This document shows positions 35,285 through 46,592 of a DNA stretch of 64,000 nucleotides, in pieces (the first letter of the stretch is position 1; every line of letters starts with the position of its first letter). The position numbers and the translations under genes were made by a program. Under the pieces are notes generated by a model. That model had not been told where the DNA came from, ran no database searches, and saw only the letters and a program-made list of their open reading frames with translations. This stretch comes from Nageia nagi (Eukaryota; Pinophyta): positions 211,296,001-211,360,000 of the forward strand of contig JBITNC010000001.1 in NCBI GenBank assembly GCA_050084985.1, in the 5' to 3' direction.

Positions 35285-38120
35285 ATGAATAGATCTAGAG
35301 ACGAGAGGGGAAGATTTATTAGTAATAAAGGTAGAAGTAGTAGAGGTAGAGGTCACACTCTAGTAAAACCCCCCAAAGAAGACCTGTTGAATTAGGTAGA
35401 GCTACCTCATCATAGCAAGCTAAAATTGTTGAAGAAAGTCCTAGTGTTGTTGAGCAATCTTTATCAGCTAAAACTGAAGAAAATTCACAGTCACAGTCAT
35501 CAGAAGAACAAGATCCTGGGCATCTTGAAGAAGAATTAATCTTGAACAATCTACAGAAGTTAATGTTTTAGAAAAGAAACCTGTAAGATTTTTTGAAATT
35601 TCTTCACCATTGCACATCCAGATTCCTTCAAGTAGTATAGACTCTGAAGCTGAAAGTGAAGAAGCAAAAAGACCTTTTGGAACTTTTGCAACTTTTGTTA
35701 ATCCATTATATACTATGTCAGGAGGAACGGGTAGTACTAATGCTACTGGAGGTAGTGGTGGAGGAGGAGCAAGTCCACAAAATCCAAATAGGACCTTCTC
35801 TTTTCCCATCCTACTTGCTCCAGGAGTTGATGCCCCAATGAAGAATATCTCACCATCAGTGTTACCCAACTTTAGAGGTTTTCCAAATGAGGATCCTGAT
35901 CAGTTCTTATTTGAATTTAAAATCATATGTAAAACATATGATTATGAATTGGATAATTAAAAGTTGAAACTCTTTCCTTCTACCTTGAAGGATAATGCAA
36001 TGAGATGGTTCATGGGACTTCCACCAGATTCTATCACCACTTGGGTAGAAATGGAAAAATTATTTCTGGAAAAATATCAAGAGTATTGCAGAGTCAAGGA
36101 TAGGAAAGATGAACTATTCAGAATCAAGCAAGAAGAATCAAAAAGCTTGGAGGATTATTTGGATCAGTTCCTTTTTGTGCAAAAAAGGGTAGGAACTAAC
36201 TTTGATCCTGATTTTGTTAAGACAATATTTCTGCAAGGATTGTTAGAATCATCCCTTGATGTTTTGAATCTAATGGGAAGAGGAAATATCTATACATTAG
36301 ATTTGGATGAGATCATTGAGTTATGCACAAATTACTCAAGTACCAGAGCTCCTACTCACAAAATGAAACTTCACACTAAGGATAGTGCGGTTAGTGACCT
36401 CATTGAAGAATTGGCCAATTTCAAAATTGACATTTTGGTGGAATTGAACCAATTGAAAGGAGGAACAACTAGAGCAGCTAAAGCAAAAGATCGACAAGAA
36501 TCACAAGACTCATTAGCTATCTATTGTCCTAGGTGTAAAAAGAAGCATGCACTTCATGAATGTCCTCTCAATAAAATATAAATATGTGGATTATGTCAAA
36601 AAAATCATAAGATAGATGATTGTGAATGTTTAACAATAGCCCAAATGTCATTAGCAAGTATGACAGGAGATGCAAGCTATGTTGCACCAAGAGGAAACAA
36701 TAATTTGCAAGGCTCAATAAGGCCTTATTTGTAATCTTGGTGGAATATGCAGTATCCACCTAATATGATGCCATATCCTCCATGGATGTCAAATCAGGAT
36801 TGGACACAATTCGGTCAAAATCAACAGTGGGGAGGACCATGGAATAACCACTCTAGTTGGAATTAGTCCAATTGTAATCAAGGAATGCAGCCAAATTGGA
36901 ATCAAGGAGGTCAATTTGGTTGGAACCAAGGAATTTCTTTGGATAAATCTCAAAATGTTGAACAAGTAGGGGAGCAGATAGCCAATTTAGTTGCAAAATA
37001 GAGTGAAGAAATAAAATAACTAAAAGATACTATTCAACAATCAGAAGAAGTTATTGAAAGGATGGAAGATTCAAACTTCAAAACCCTTCAAGAGATTAGA
37101 ACTTTAAATAAGCATAACAAAGAAATTCCACTCATCAAGCAAGCAGTCAGAGATTTATGTAGAATATGTGATGAGCTTGTTCAGCTGAAGAAACCCTCAG
37201 TTATGTACAACAGGTACCTTAAAGAGCAATTTTTGAAATGGCAAGTAAAAAGAATTAAGGAAGGATTGCCATATAACTTAGACACAGGAGCAGACTTTAT
37301 TAGAGCATATTTTGAAGCATCAGAACAAGAAAGATACCTCTTGTGTGAATTGTATGTACATGATTTCATTCTTAGGGGTAACACAAGATTCTTTCTAGCA
37401 GTGTTTATAGGGGAAATCCAGATACAAGCTTTTGTATCTATTTTGTATAATCAGATTCAATGGGGAGATGAAATGGAACAAATCCCACACAAAGATTTGA
37501 GTGATAATTTCTAGGTTAGACAACAACCAGTATATGTTGATGAGGCAAGATCACTTTTCATGGTAGAAATAAATAGAGATTAAAATAGTTACCAAGGAAT
37601 GTTAAATGAGTGCTTGACCAGATGCCTAACCACAACATAGGCTATATTTAATCAGGCTTTAGCTAGTTATCAAAGAAGATGGGATTTTCAGACAGATCAG
37701 CATAAGCAAAGGGAAATTATTTCCCGAAATAATTTGAGATGGAGCAAAAGAAGAGTTGAAACACTATGTGCAATAATAAGAAAAGCACCCTATCAATGGA
37801 TTGGACAATGGTTTAGACCATTATTAGTTTTGGAACCAGCTTCTTTTTGGCAAGATGAGAGTCCCCAAAATCAGCAGTTATTTTAGATTTGGGAAATAGA
37901 AATGAGAATGAGTAAAGGCTTGGAAAATTATGTTGAAAGGCCAAAGTTGGATAGTATAGGCCTAATAAAGATAAATCTTCTATCAAGAGAAGATAAAGAA
38001 AAGATTTTTGAATGCTTATATCCATATGACCTGAGCTTGATGATGAAAGATTTAAATTCTTCCCACCATAATTCTGATCCACAATCTAGTGAATCTAAAA
38101 GTAATGATTTAGAAAGGTAA
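35285..38120 (+). pseudogene. Gag fused to an unrecognised C-terminal domain (TR-GAG element)
   Basis: After a short Arg/Gly-rich start (ATG 35285, RDERGRFISNKGRSSRGRG) and one early frameshift, one frame runs from about 35580 to a stop at 38118-38120. Parts in order: a Gly/Ser linker (GGSGGGGAS), a gag core (MRWFMGLPPDSITTW, SLEDYLDQFLF), two CCHC-like knuckles (CPRCKKKHALHEC and CGLCQKNHKIDDC, about 36525-36630), a Trp/Asn/Gln-rich stretch, a coiled coil (37000-37110), then some 340 codons I cannot place (LKKPSVMYNRYLKEQFLKW, ERYLLCELYVHDFILRG, YQWIGQWFRPLLVLEP). The in-frame stops are TAA or TAG, each one step from a Gln codon. No enzyme motif is seen. Confidence 0.75.
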
Positions 38121-38185
38121 TTAAGTAATTGAGGGGGCTCAATTTTGATTGCTACAGGAGTAGCAATGTTTTCTGCTGGGGAGAA

Positions 38186-39698
38186 TGATGAGACTCAAAA
38201 TGTTCTCATTTTTGATGCATTTATTTGATGTGTTAAGGACATTTGGAACACTAATATGACTTGAATGATATTACCAATTATTATAAACTATCTAATTTAA
38301 TGTTGAATGCATATTTGTTTGATATTTCATTTATTAATGTTATTTGTAATTTTGATGCATGAAAAAAATTACTATTTATGTTTGAATAATGTTTGCTGAG
38401 CACATATTCTGACTTCTCATAAGAATGATTGCTACAAGTATCAAGTTTCTAGCTTTAGAGTAATCTAATTGAAAGCTCCAAAAATAGCATAAGTCTAGCT
38501 CCAGAAACTGACTTACATCTAGCACCAAAAAGTAACTTAAGACTGGCTCCAGAAACTGACTTCAGTCTAGCACCAGAAAGTGACTTCAGTCTAGCACCAG
38601 AAAGTGACTCAAGTCTAGCTCCAAAAATCAACTTAAGTTTAGCACCAGAAAGTGACTTCAGTCTAGCACCAGAAAGTGACTTTAGTCTGGCTCCAAGAAA
38701 TCAACTTAAGTCTAGCACCAAAAAGCGACTTCAGTCTAGCACCAAAAAGTGACTTTAGTCTAGCACCAGAAAGTGACTTCAAACTAGCACCAGAAAGTGA
38801 CTTCATTCTAGCTCCAGAAAGTGACTTAAGTTTGGCTCCAAAAACTATTTAAAGGCTCCTAAAATGTAGCTCTAGAAAGGTTCCTGAAATATAGCTCCAA
38901 AAAGGCTCCTGAATTATAGCTCCAGAAAGGTTCTTGAAATATAGCTCCAGAAAGGCTCCTAAATTATAGCTCTAGAAATATAGAAGAATCAGATGCACAA
39001 AGCTAAGATGACAGCTACATCGAAGATAGAGAAGAACATGGATCAGTTAGAGAAACTAGAGGAGCCAGAGAAGAAGTAAAGTAGACTTATTCCAATTAGG
39101 AACTAGTCTTAAGGACAAAGTAACTAATTCTATTTTAGACTTGATCTTTACAGAATTATCTCCAAAATATTAGCAAACAGCGTAGGATAATAAGGATTGT
39201 ATGACCCAAATAAATAGGTCAAGTAGTATATATTTAGAATGATTAGTTAAAAAGCATTAATGAGCCTATTAGAATAAATAGAGACTTAGTGACAAAAAGG
39301 AGAGGGACTAGATTTTGTAATCAAATTATACCAATTCATTTGGAAAAGCAATAAAAAGGTGTGACAATTCTTTAACACTGTGTTTAATTGTGAGTCTCTA
39401 CTAGGAAGAGGGGGCCCACTCCTACTGGTAGAGGTCTCTTATTTGTTTCATGTCAATTTCCAATTTTTTGCAAAGTATTCGATAGCAGCTTAGTTTGTGT
39501 GTTTTCTCCATTCCCTTCAGTTTACTACAACTTTATCTTTCCAATTTAAGTCCTGCAAGTCTGAATTTAGCATTATTGTATGATTGAAATTTGAATTTTC
39601 CAAGTAAAACAAGGGATAAAATAGAGTCCTCAACTACATATAGCCTTGTACACCAACTCAGGATTGAAAAAATTAAATGATGAATTGACACCTCATCA
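38186..39698 (+). repeat. 3' LTR of the TR-GAG element with polypurine tract
   Basis: 1513 bp, preceded by CTGCTGGGGAGAA (38173-38185), a purine tract in the right place. It ends CCTCATCA at 39698, followed by AAAAT. It contains the same 24- and 25-bp arrays as the 5' LTR. Confidence 0.92.
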
Positions 39699-40116
39699 AA
39701 AATAAAAAATGATAAAATGGGATGTATCATCGTTACAGGAGATCATCTTGAAACCCCGTTGTCGGGACAAAGGACAACACCATCAAAACCCATATACTAA
39801 AGAGGAATTATATGGTACATGTGCACTTAGACATGTAGAATGACATAATAGAAATGTCATGCAACTATCACACAAGCTCAACACATTGTCATACCGAAAA
39901 TAGTCACTTCTAAGGTATATTAAGATTTGTTTTCAAAACTACATCAAATGTAAAATGAAAACACATTTTATCATAATTTGATTCATCTAAGAAATTGAAT
40001 CAAGATTAATATCATAAAAAGGCAACAATAAAAAATCAAGCAACAAAGCTTACCATTCTATGTTTTTGAAATCATCAACCATATTTTTTGGTTGATAATT
40101 TCAAAAAGGGGCAAAA
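39699..40116. other. 3' end of element B internal region with polypurine tract
   Basis: No gene is seen. AACCCCGTTGTCGGGAC near 39753 is a short GC-rich stretch unlike its surroundings. TCAAAAAGGGGCAAAA (40101-40116) directly before the 3' LTR is the plus-strand primer tract of element B. Confidence 0.65.
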
Positions 40117-40949
40117 TGTAGACACCTAAAAATGTCCCTCTTTAACTAAGTAAACATTGGAATATTCATAACTCATTGAAACAACATAAAATAGGTTCAA
40201 AAAATCCATTATTGGATAGCTCTCATCAAACACATGAAAAATGAGTGGTCATATAACCCCTTTTTGATAAAATTTGACTATTAGGAGGTCATTTTTTATA
40301 TTGTTAACCAGTCACCGATGTTCTCCTTGAATCATCGATGTTTTGATCTAGTCATCGGTGTTCGTATTCCAAACACCGATGAATCTGTAACAGCTGAACA
40401 AAAAACCAAAAGGAAGCTAAAATAATTTGTTCTTCCAAGATGATGTGGCTAGAGGGGGTCAGTTATGACCTACAGTGGCTTTTCACTTCCCCTTACCCAC
40501 ATTGGAACGTCTCACCTAAAAATCTATAAATACAAGCTAATAGATCAATTTAGGGGACCCCAATTGAACCCAATTTTGAAGTAGGGTAATGCTGCCAAAA
40601 TCTTGTGAGCTCATACCTCTTATTGTTTTATGCTAGTTTCATTTTAATACATGTCATACATAGATGCTTTGATGTTATTGTCTCTTGCATGTGTGTAGAA
40701 TTTACAGGTTGTCTACATCAAGGAGAGAAGCAAGCAACTCAAAACAATGAAGATCTAACACTCTTATTTTGGCAATGGCATTTGTAAAAAAGTCCCTCCT
40801 AAGGGCATATTGTAGTTTGAACTGAATATCAATATCAATTTGCAATAACAATATGTATTTCTATTTCATATTTTTTGAGGTTCAGTGAAGATTGAAGAAT
40901 AATTTTATTGTATGTTATTCTACATTCCAGCTCCATTTTCATTGCAACA
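40117..40949 (+). repeat. 3' LTR of element B
   Basis: 833 bp, TGTAGACACC...GCAACA. Many differences from the 5' copy are C/T or G/A. The CACCGATG motif is better preserved here than in the 5' copy (CACCGATGTTC, CATCGGTGTTC, AACACCGATGAATC at 40314-40385). TATA box at 40525-40532. The TSD CTATA follows. Confidence 0.92.
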
Positions 40950-40954
40950 CTATA

Positions 40955-41700
40955 GAAATAAAAAGGAATTGTATAATCACTAACAAAAGTGGGCTAAGGA
41001 GATTAAAGAGATTTATGTTGGAAAGGAAATTATTAAAAAATTCCTCCAATTCAAGACACAAGAAAATGCTAGATTAAGAGACTAAAATAGGTAGCTCTAG
41101 GAAGAAATTTACCAACTCACAAAAGAGTTGGAATAACTCCTCTAGATAAAATAAAAATAATTTTAGTAGCATAAGAGGGAACTAGCCAAATTTGTTAAAA
41201 ATATAGAGGTCAATATTTGGAGTTATAAATGTTGATATATAGACCTTTATCAATAAGCATAAATAAATTAACATAGTATATATCAATTTCCAGATGGTTG
41301 AGTTCAAAATATGGGCATAAGAAATACAAAAGAAGTTTCCAATACCAAAAAATAAACTACAAGAGCTAAATACAATCAACCACAAGTGTTAGAACTGAAA
41401 AGAAGAAATAAGAAAGAGAAACTATAATAAAAAATACACTCATGGAGCTGTATTAGATCAACAACATCCATCAAAAATAGATAACCCAATTTGAGGAGTT
41501 GATCACTAAAGAAATAATTGACTCCCTTCAAGAAATACAAACCATAATTCAACTTGTTGCTCTCCATTAGTGAATAAACCATGATACAAAGTTGTGTATT
41601 CTTTAATAGGAGAAATATTTAGCCTAACCTAAATTTGGCACTATCAACCCCCTACCTTTAGCACTTATCTCCATTCAATAATAACTACAATAGCCTGCTA
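40955..41700 (+). pseudogene. Host ORF, segment 3 of 3 (coiled coil)
   Basis: With element B and one CTATA removed, the frame of segment 2 continues: codons TCC TAT AGA AAT AAA AAG. It then reads QKWAKEIKEIYVGKEIIKKF, TQENARLRD, EEIYQLTKELE and ELAKFVKNIEVNIW, a strong heptad-like coiled coil with TAA/TAG stops at Gln-type positions. The frame fades after about 41700. In-frame continuity across both insertions shows the three pieces were one long ORF. Its family is not recognised. Confidence 0.5.
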
Positions 41701-43600
41701 CTAACTCTCTTACTAGAAATGTTATAGGAGAGAATTCAATCATGCCATGGCTCTAAATTATGATTTAAAAATGTTGAAGTGGAATGTAATCCCATAGACA
41801 TTAGAAGTTAGTTAATAATGGATGATCTACAAATGATTGTACCATTTTGAAGTAATATAATGAAGGTCCCCTTTTTTTTACAAGTTATAAAGCCAATAAT
41901 AAAAATGTAAAAGAAAGAAGTTCAGAAGTAACGTAAGGATGGTAATTAAAATGAGGAAGTGATGGAACCAAAAAAATTAAAATAAGGCACTTATAAAATA
42001 AATTAACAACAAGGAACAAACAATCTTGGTGACTTCCTTAGACAAAATTTCTAGCTAGAGAAGAAACCATTTTATAAGAAATATTAACTCAATAGCTCAT
42101 TGATTTTATTATGAAGGTTAAGATATAGAACACAACCCTTTCAAATTGTTAACTTATATTAAACTAGATCTACATTAATTTCTAGTAATGACCTACCCTA
42201 TTAGGAGTCTAATATTACAAACTACTTACCGACACAAAGTGGATGGATGGATGATGAGAGTTAGATACAAGGACCTTACAATAATCATATATTCTTATCT
42301 AATAGTTTTGGAAGATGAATATGAATTCAATAAACTCTAATTTTTTTTTCTCATATGAGCCCTATGAAACTCCCTTAGTATGGTTAAAGTGCTAAAAAAA
42401 AAACCCTTTAAGACCATCCCAAAAATTATTGAATCTGATACCCTATAGTAAGTGAAGTAGTATTAGCATGGATTATGTCAAGAATACCATATGTAAAAGT
42501 AGTATTTGATTACATTGAATACTTTATAGAATCATATCACTCAATAGTCAATAATCCAAAGGTGTTTTAATTTTGGAGAACCCAAATCTAATGATAGATC
42601 TGAAGTATCCATTGACCAAAGGAGATTTTTGAGAAACTATCTTGAATCCTATAGGCATAAAAGAAATAATCATGAAGGAGGAAGAATCTTATCTACACTA
42701 TTGATACTTTATACTTGCATAAATTCCTAGACCTCCTGATCGATATCTTAGTCACCATTTTCATTAAGATCTTTAATAAAAGAAATCTATATGCTTGGGA
42801 GTTATACATTTATGGGGAGAAGTTACTCATAAAAGATAATGCTTGGTAGTTTTTTATGGAGGAAGAATTCAAATTTAATTTTATGAATAAAGTACTACAA
42901 TTCTAACCAGGCATAACTCTTCAAATAATTTTAGATTATGCTACCCATTACTAGTTCTAGCACTCTTTTAAGTTCATACCCATTAACTTCATATTATAGC
43001 CACATGAAATTGAGTGGATAGTCAATTGACTATCAAAGAAAAAAGTTTTGTATGATTAAAATTTTTACTTTTTACAAACCAATGATCTAGTACCAATAAA
43101 TATAAAATAAAGTAGGACCCATTGTAGTAGAAAGAGTGCAAGTATCATAATAAGGATCTAAATAACCTAAGAGCAACTTCATAATAACTTCCTGAATTAG
43201 AGATTACTTATTTATGGGATAAGGTACTAATACCTAGATCAAGGATGAGCTAGATGATTAATTTGGGAAGGATGTTAGCAAGAGGCAATTTAATTTTCTA
43301 AATCAATTGACTTTAATCCCATCATGAATGATTGAATACTACTAGTTATCATTAGTTAGCCATTATTAATCGAAAAGACATGACTCCATAGGCCACTAAA
43401 TGAGTCTAATAAGATGGGAATCAAGAATTAATACTTTATTATTATAACTAAATTATATCAATTTTTATTAATATAACACTTGACCCCCTTTTTATCATGA
43501 TTTATTTTCTTTATCCTTGCACTTCTATTATTTCTTCCCATTTTCCATCAATTCTTAGTTATAGATAAGAATGTTATCGATCGATTCAATCGATAAAAAA
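41701..43600. other. Degenerate stretch, no readable gene
   Basis: About 1.9 kb with no convincing domain on either strand. Given the host ORF on the left and an integrase end on the right, both on the + strand, it may be decayed or deleted pol, but no RT or RNase H motif can be read. Confidence 0.4.
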
Positions 43601-43912
43601 AGATTGAGATAGTTGGAGGGGTTGGATGAGAAAATAATTAATACATTGGAACATATTATAATGCATCAAAAACATACCAAGAATAAATACTTCAATAAGA
43701 TTAGGCCACGATAGTTTTAAGTTGGTGATTTGGTCTTAAAGGAAAATCATCATAATACAAAGGATGAAAGGGAGGATAGGGGTAATTTTGAAACTAATTG
43801 GATGGGTCCCTATATTGTTAGTGCCAAATATTTAGATGGATTATATAGGTTAAATAGTATGATGGGAAATTTTTCCACTACTGATATGCACTTGAAGACC
43901 TTATATGCATGA
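43601..43912 (+). pseudogene. Integrase C-terminal remnant
   Basis: The frame reads EGLDEKIINTLEHIIMHQK, then after two stops VGDLVLKENHHNTKDERED, NWMGPYIVSAKYLDGLYRL, ending TGA at 43910-43912. The VGDLVLK and GPY motifs are typical of the C-terminal domain of Ty3/gypsy integrases. It is the 3' end of a + strand element, possibly the one that carried the host ORF. The segment to 44077 shows nothing else. Confidence 0.75.
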
Positions 43913-44077
43913 AAGAAGGGAGGGTTATCCATCTATATTTTATAATTCACATTTATTGAGGATGTTTAACAAAAGTCTTAGGTTTTATCTATAGCTCAGC
44001 TTTTCTTATGTTATAGTAGCATTCATGCTATTATTTTATCCATAGAAGATTAACATCAAGGCTAGTTTATTTATGTA

Positions 44078-44827
44078 TGTTGAATATTTGTAGTGACCCC
44101 TAAAATTAACCTAGGTTGTAACTATACTAAACCTTCACATTCAATCATAAGAAAAATAATCTAAAGTATAACAAAATAGAAAAAAATATAGTAATACTTA
44201 GACTATTGGATAAATGAGAAATGGATCAAGAGATAATTATATACTTGTTAACCTTAGTTGAGATGATGAAGATTATATGTAGATAAGATCTTATCAAGAA
44301 TGATTATCTTGATATGCAAATCCCTACATTAAATGCATATTAGAATCCTAAAAAAAATCCCAAGAATGCATGAACATGGAGCCTCGAATAGTAGTGTTGA
44401 TGCAAATGGAAACATAAATTTTGAGCATCTCAAGAGTAGAGTTTGTAACTAAGATCCAGTAGACAATATAATATCAACAAGTTGAGACAAACATATATTT
44501 ATAGAAGATGAAATAACATATATGCTTATGTGATAACAAGATCCTAATCTCAATAGGTGACATTGAGAAACATCTAATAATTAGGTATCGATTACCTAGA
44601 TGAAACCTTGATGCTTTCCCATGTAATCATACTTACCTTTAAATATGTAAGAGAACCTCCATATAAAAGCTACCATAAACAATAGGGTACCTTGTAAAAA
44701 TAAATATGAGATTATATAAGAAGTATATTTAATGATCCAATATAACATATATAATATAACATGATATTAATATAATAAAATACTTAATTATATAAGAGTA
44801 ACATAATAAAACACCTAAGTAGGACCA
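44078..44827. repeat. Repeat R, copy 1 (probable LTR)
   Basis: About 750 bp that match 60607-61376 throughout in direct orientation, with many substitutions. The left edge reads TGTTGAATATTTG here and CATTGAATATTTT there. Identity ends at AGGACC because copy 2 is cut there by element D, so copy 1 may continue past 44827. No TSD is found, as expected if one end is missing. A minus-strand gag next to copy 2 suggests a minus-strand element. Confidence 0.7.
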
Positions 44828-46019
44828 CCTTAGGTGGATTAAAATTAGGTATCAATAGATTCTTCTCTTTGCAAATATAATGAAATGAAATGACCTTGAA
44901 ATGTAATTATGTTTGAAAAGGAAGTAGAAAAGGAAAGAGATATAAAATTTGATACTTTCCTATTTTACTATAAAAACATTTGTTTCATGATCCTATTTTT
45001 GGACCATTTCTTCAATGCTTATTTTTCTAAGGATTGATTCAATTCTTGCATGTTTGGCATGTTTAGCTTTTGGATGTTTATTTGATTTTTCTTCAACATA
45101 TATTTGAATAACAATGTTGGTTTATCCTCATACCCACAAAGCATATTAGAAACATGTTATTAGTGAGAATAACATCATTTATGATTTATGATAAAAGTTA
45201 ATTTTGATATTTGAATTATTGATTTGAGAATGATTTGATCATATGATTACTTATTAACAAATACATTCATGAATAATTATTAAATGAATAATTTTGGTAT
45301 TAATATGTTAATTTTACTAATGTATTTGTAATTCTTGGTTTTTGAAAGGAAGTAAGAAAATAAGAGGATGTTAGTATTTTCTTTAAAAATGAAAAAGGGT
45401 AAATAATAATATAAATATGAGAATATTTCATTTATTATTAATGATAAGGAAAATAATATTAGTTTTGATTAAATAGTGGTAGCTAGAGCATATTTTTTTA
45501 TTTTTTCTAAAATAAATTGAAAATATTAAAATATGAGGATTTTGATATGTTTTATTTTTTATTAATGACATGCTTTAGCATTCATGTGGAGAAAACCACC
45601 AAAGAAGTTTTAGTAACTTCTCATGGGGTTTCTATAACCTCTTCTTTAAAGCCTTTATATGCATCATTTTACTTAGAAATTGAGGTTGAGCATTGGATTG
45701 TTCTATTGCTTTTGGTTGGTTTGAGGTAAATAAGGAAGGGTTTGGAAGGGAAAGCTCGAATCCATAGTTGCATTCTTGAATTATCTATGTGTGAAAAAAA
45801 TATTATTTATTGTTGAATGCTAGTAAATTTATTAATTCTAAATATCTAGATTATTTTTGTTGGGCATTAGTTTAAACTTGAATTTTGATTTTAAACCCTC
45901 TATAATCTAGATTTTTTTAGAAATAATATAGAGGTATTTTTGTTAAATTCATAAGTTCTTTCAAACTATCCATTTTATGCTTTCCTTACAATATTCATAA
46001 CTTGTAAGATCACATTTCA
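44828..46019. other. AT-rich stretch, no supported gene
   Basis: One + strand frame of 70 codons at 45517-45729 has no recognisable motif and is judged chance. The left end could still belong to the incomplete repeat R. Confidence 0.4.
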
Positions 46020-46592
46020 AAGAAGAGTTTTGTCAAAAACTTTGTTGGCTCCTTTTTTATATATAATTGTAATTATAGCATCCCAATGTACTACATTATT
46101 ATGATATATTTAGTTAAACAATTTTATTAGGCCTTTCAACTTAATCATTTTGTATCTCTTGCAATCATTGTAGCCCATGCAACTACATTTTGATGGGGTA
46201 TTTAGTAAAAACAATTGTAACCCCTTTCAATGTGTCCATTATGCACATATATATCCTATTTATATTTCCCAACTTTTAAACTAAGTTCACACCTTGTATT
46301 TTATCAAACAATTCCCATGTGATCTTAATGCATCCATATTTTGCATACATATATACTAGTGAACTTGCTACCACAACACCTATCAAAAATTCTCTTTTAT
46401 TAAAGAGTCTTAGATATGTGTATGAACCTTATTGCTAATATCCCATTTTAGCACATGATTTGAGGACACTAAGAAAGGTGAATTGATATGGTAGTACTAG
46501 TGCAACTATTTGTTGCATTTGGTGAAGCAATGTCAATGCCTTTTGAGGGAAACCATATTTTTGGTAACCTAAAATTATCATATTACATGAGC
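46020..46592 (-). pseudogene. Pentatricopeptide repeat (PPR) protein pseudogene fragment
   Basis: On the minus strand from about 46587 one frame reads CNMIILGYQKYGFPQKALTL, HQMQQ, PYQFTFLSVLKSCAKMG, two stops, then GVVVASSLVYMYAKYGCIK and WELFDKI. Further on, in shifting frames, QNVVAWATMIAR, HNNVVHWDAIIT and ANKVFDK recur. These are consensus blocks of plant PLS-class PPR repeats, RNA-binding proteins of organelles. About five or six repeats are recognisable, without start, transit peptide or E/DYW end. It lies between the two copies of repeat R, so it may be a captured host fragment or a host pseudogene later surrounded by elements. Confidence 0.8.

Larger units (their letters stand above)
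33555..39698 (+). mobile_element. Nested TR-GAG element (non-autonomous, gag-fusion LTR retrotransposon)
   Basis: LTRs at 33555-35068 and 38186-39698 start TGATGAG and end CTCATCA, perfect 7-bp terminal inverted repeats. Flanks are GAAAT (33550-33554) and AAAAT (39699-39703), a TSD with one G-to-A difference. The LTRs look about 97 percent identical over the part compared. The internal 3.1 kb holds one long frame with gag and an extra domain but no protease, RT, RNase H or integrase. This is the layout described in plants as terminal-repeat retrotransposons with GAG. It sits inside element B, in the same orientation. Confidence 0.9.
16094..40949 (+). mobile_element. Element B: giant Tat/Ogre-like Ty3/gypsy retrotransposon
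   Basis: LTRs at 16094-16923 and 40117-40949 both start TGTAGACACC and end GCAACA. The flanking pentamers are identical (CTATA at 16089-16093 and 40950-40954). Length is 24,856 bp including the nested TR-GAG element (33555-39698), about 18.7 kb without it. Layout: LTR, long hairpin-bearing leader, gag, protease, RT, RNase H, second RNase H, integrase, an extra sense ORF, a structured 3' region, an antisense PMD ORF, purine tract, LTR. The two LTRs differ at roughly 45 of about 830 positions by eye, so the insertion is old. Confidence 0.92.

Noticed and set aside
35319-35869. Minus-strand ORFs of 76 and 133 codons
   Set aside because: They are shadows of the TR-GAG gag frame, which has the domain evidence.
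18849-38120. Alternative genetic code reading TAA/TAG as Gln
   Set aside because: The pattern is tempting because so many stops fall at Gln-type sites, but TGA at Arg-type sites, frameshifts, lost catalytic residues and C-to-T changes in non-coding primer sites point to mutational decay.
45517-45729. 70-codon + strand ORF
   Set aside because: No recognisable motif and no neighbours in support; AT-rich chance frame.
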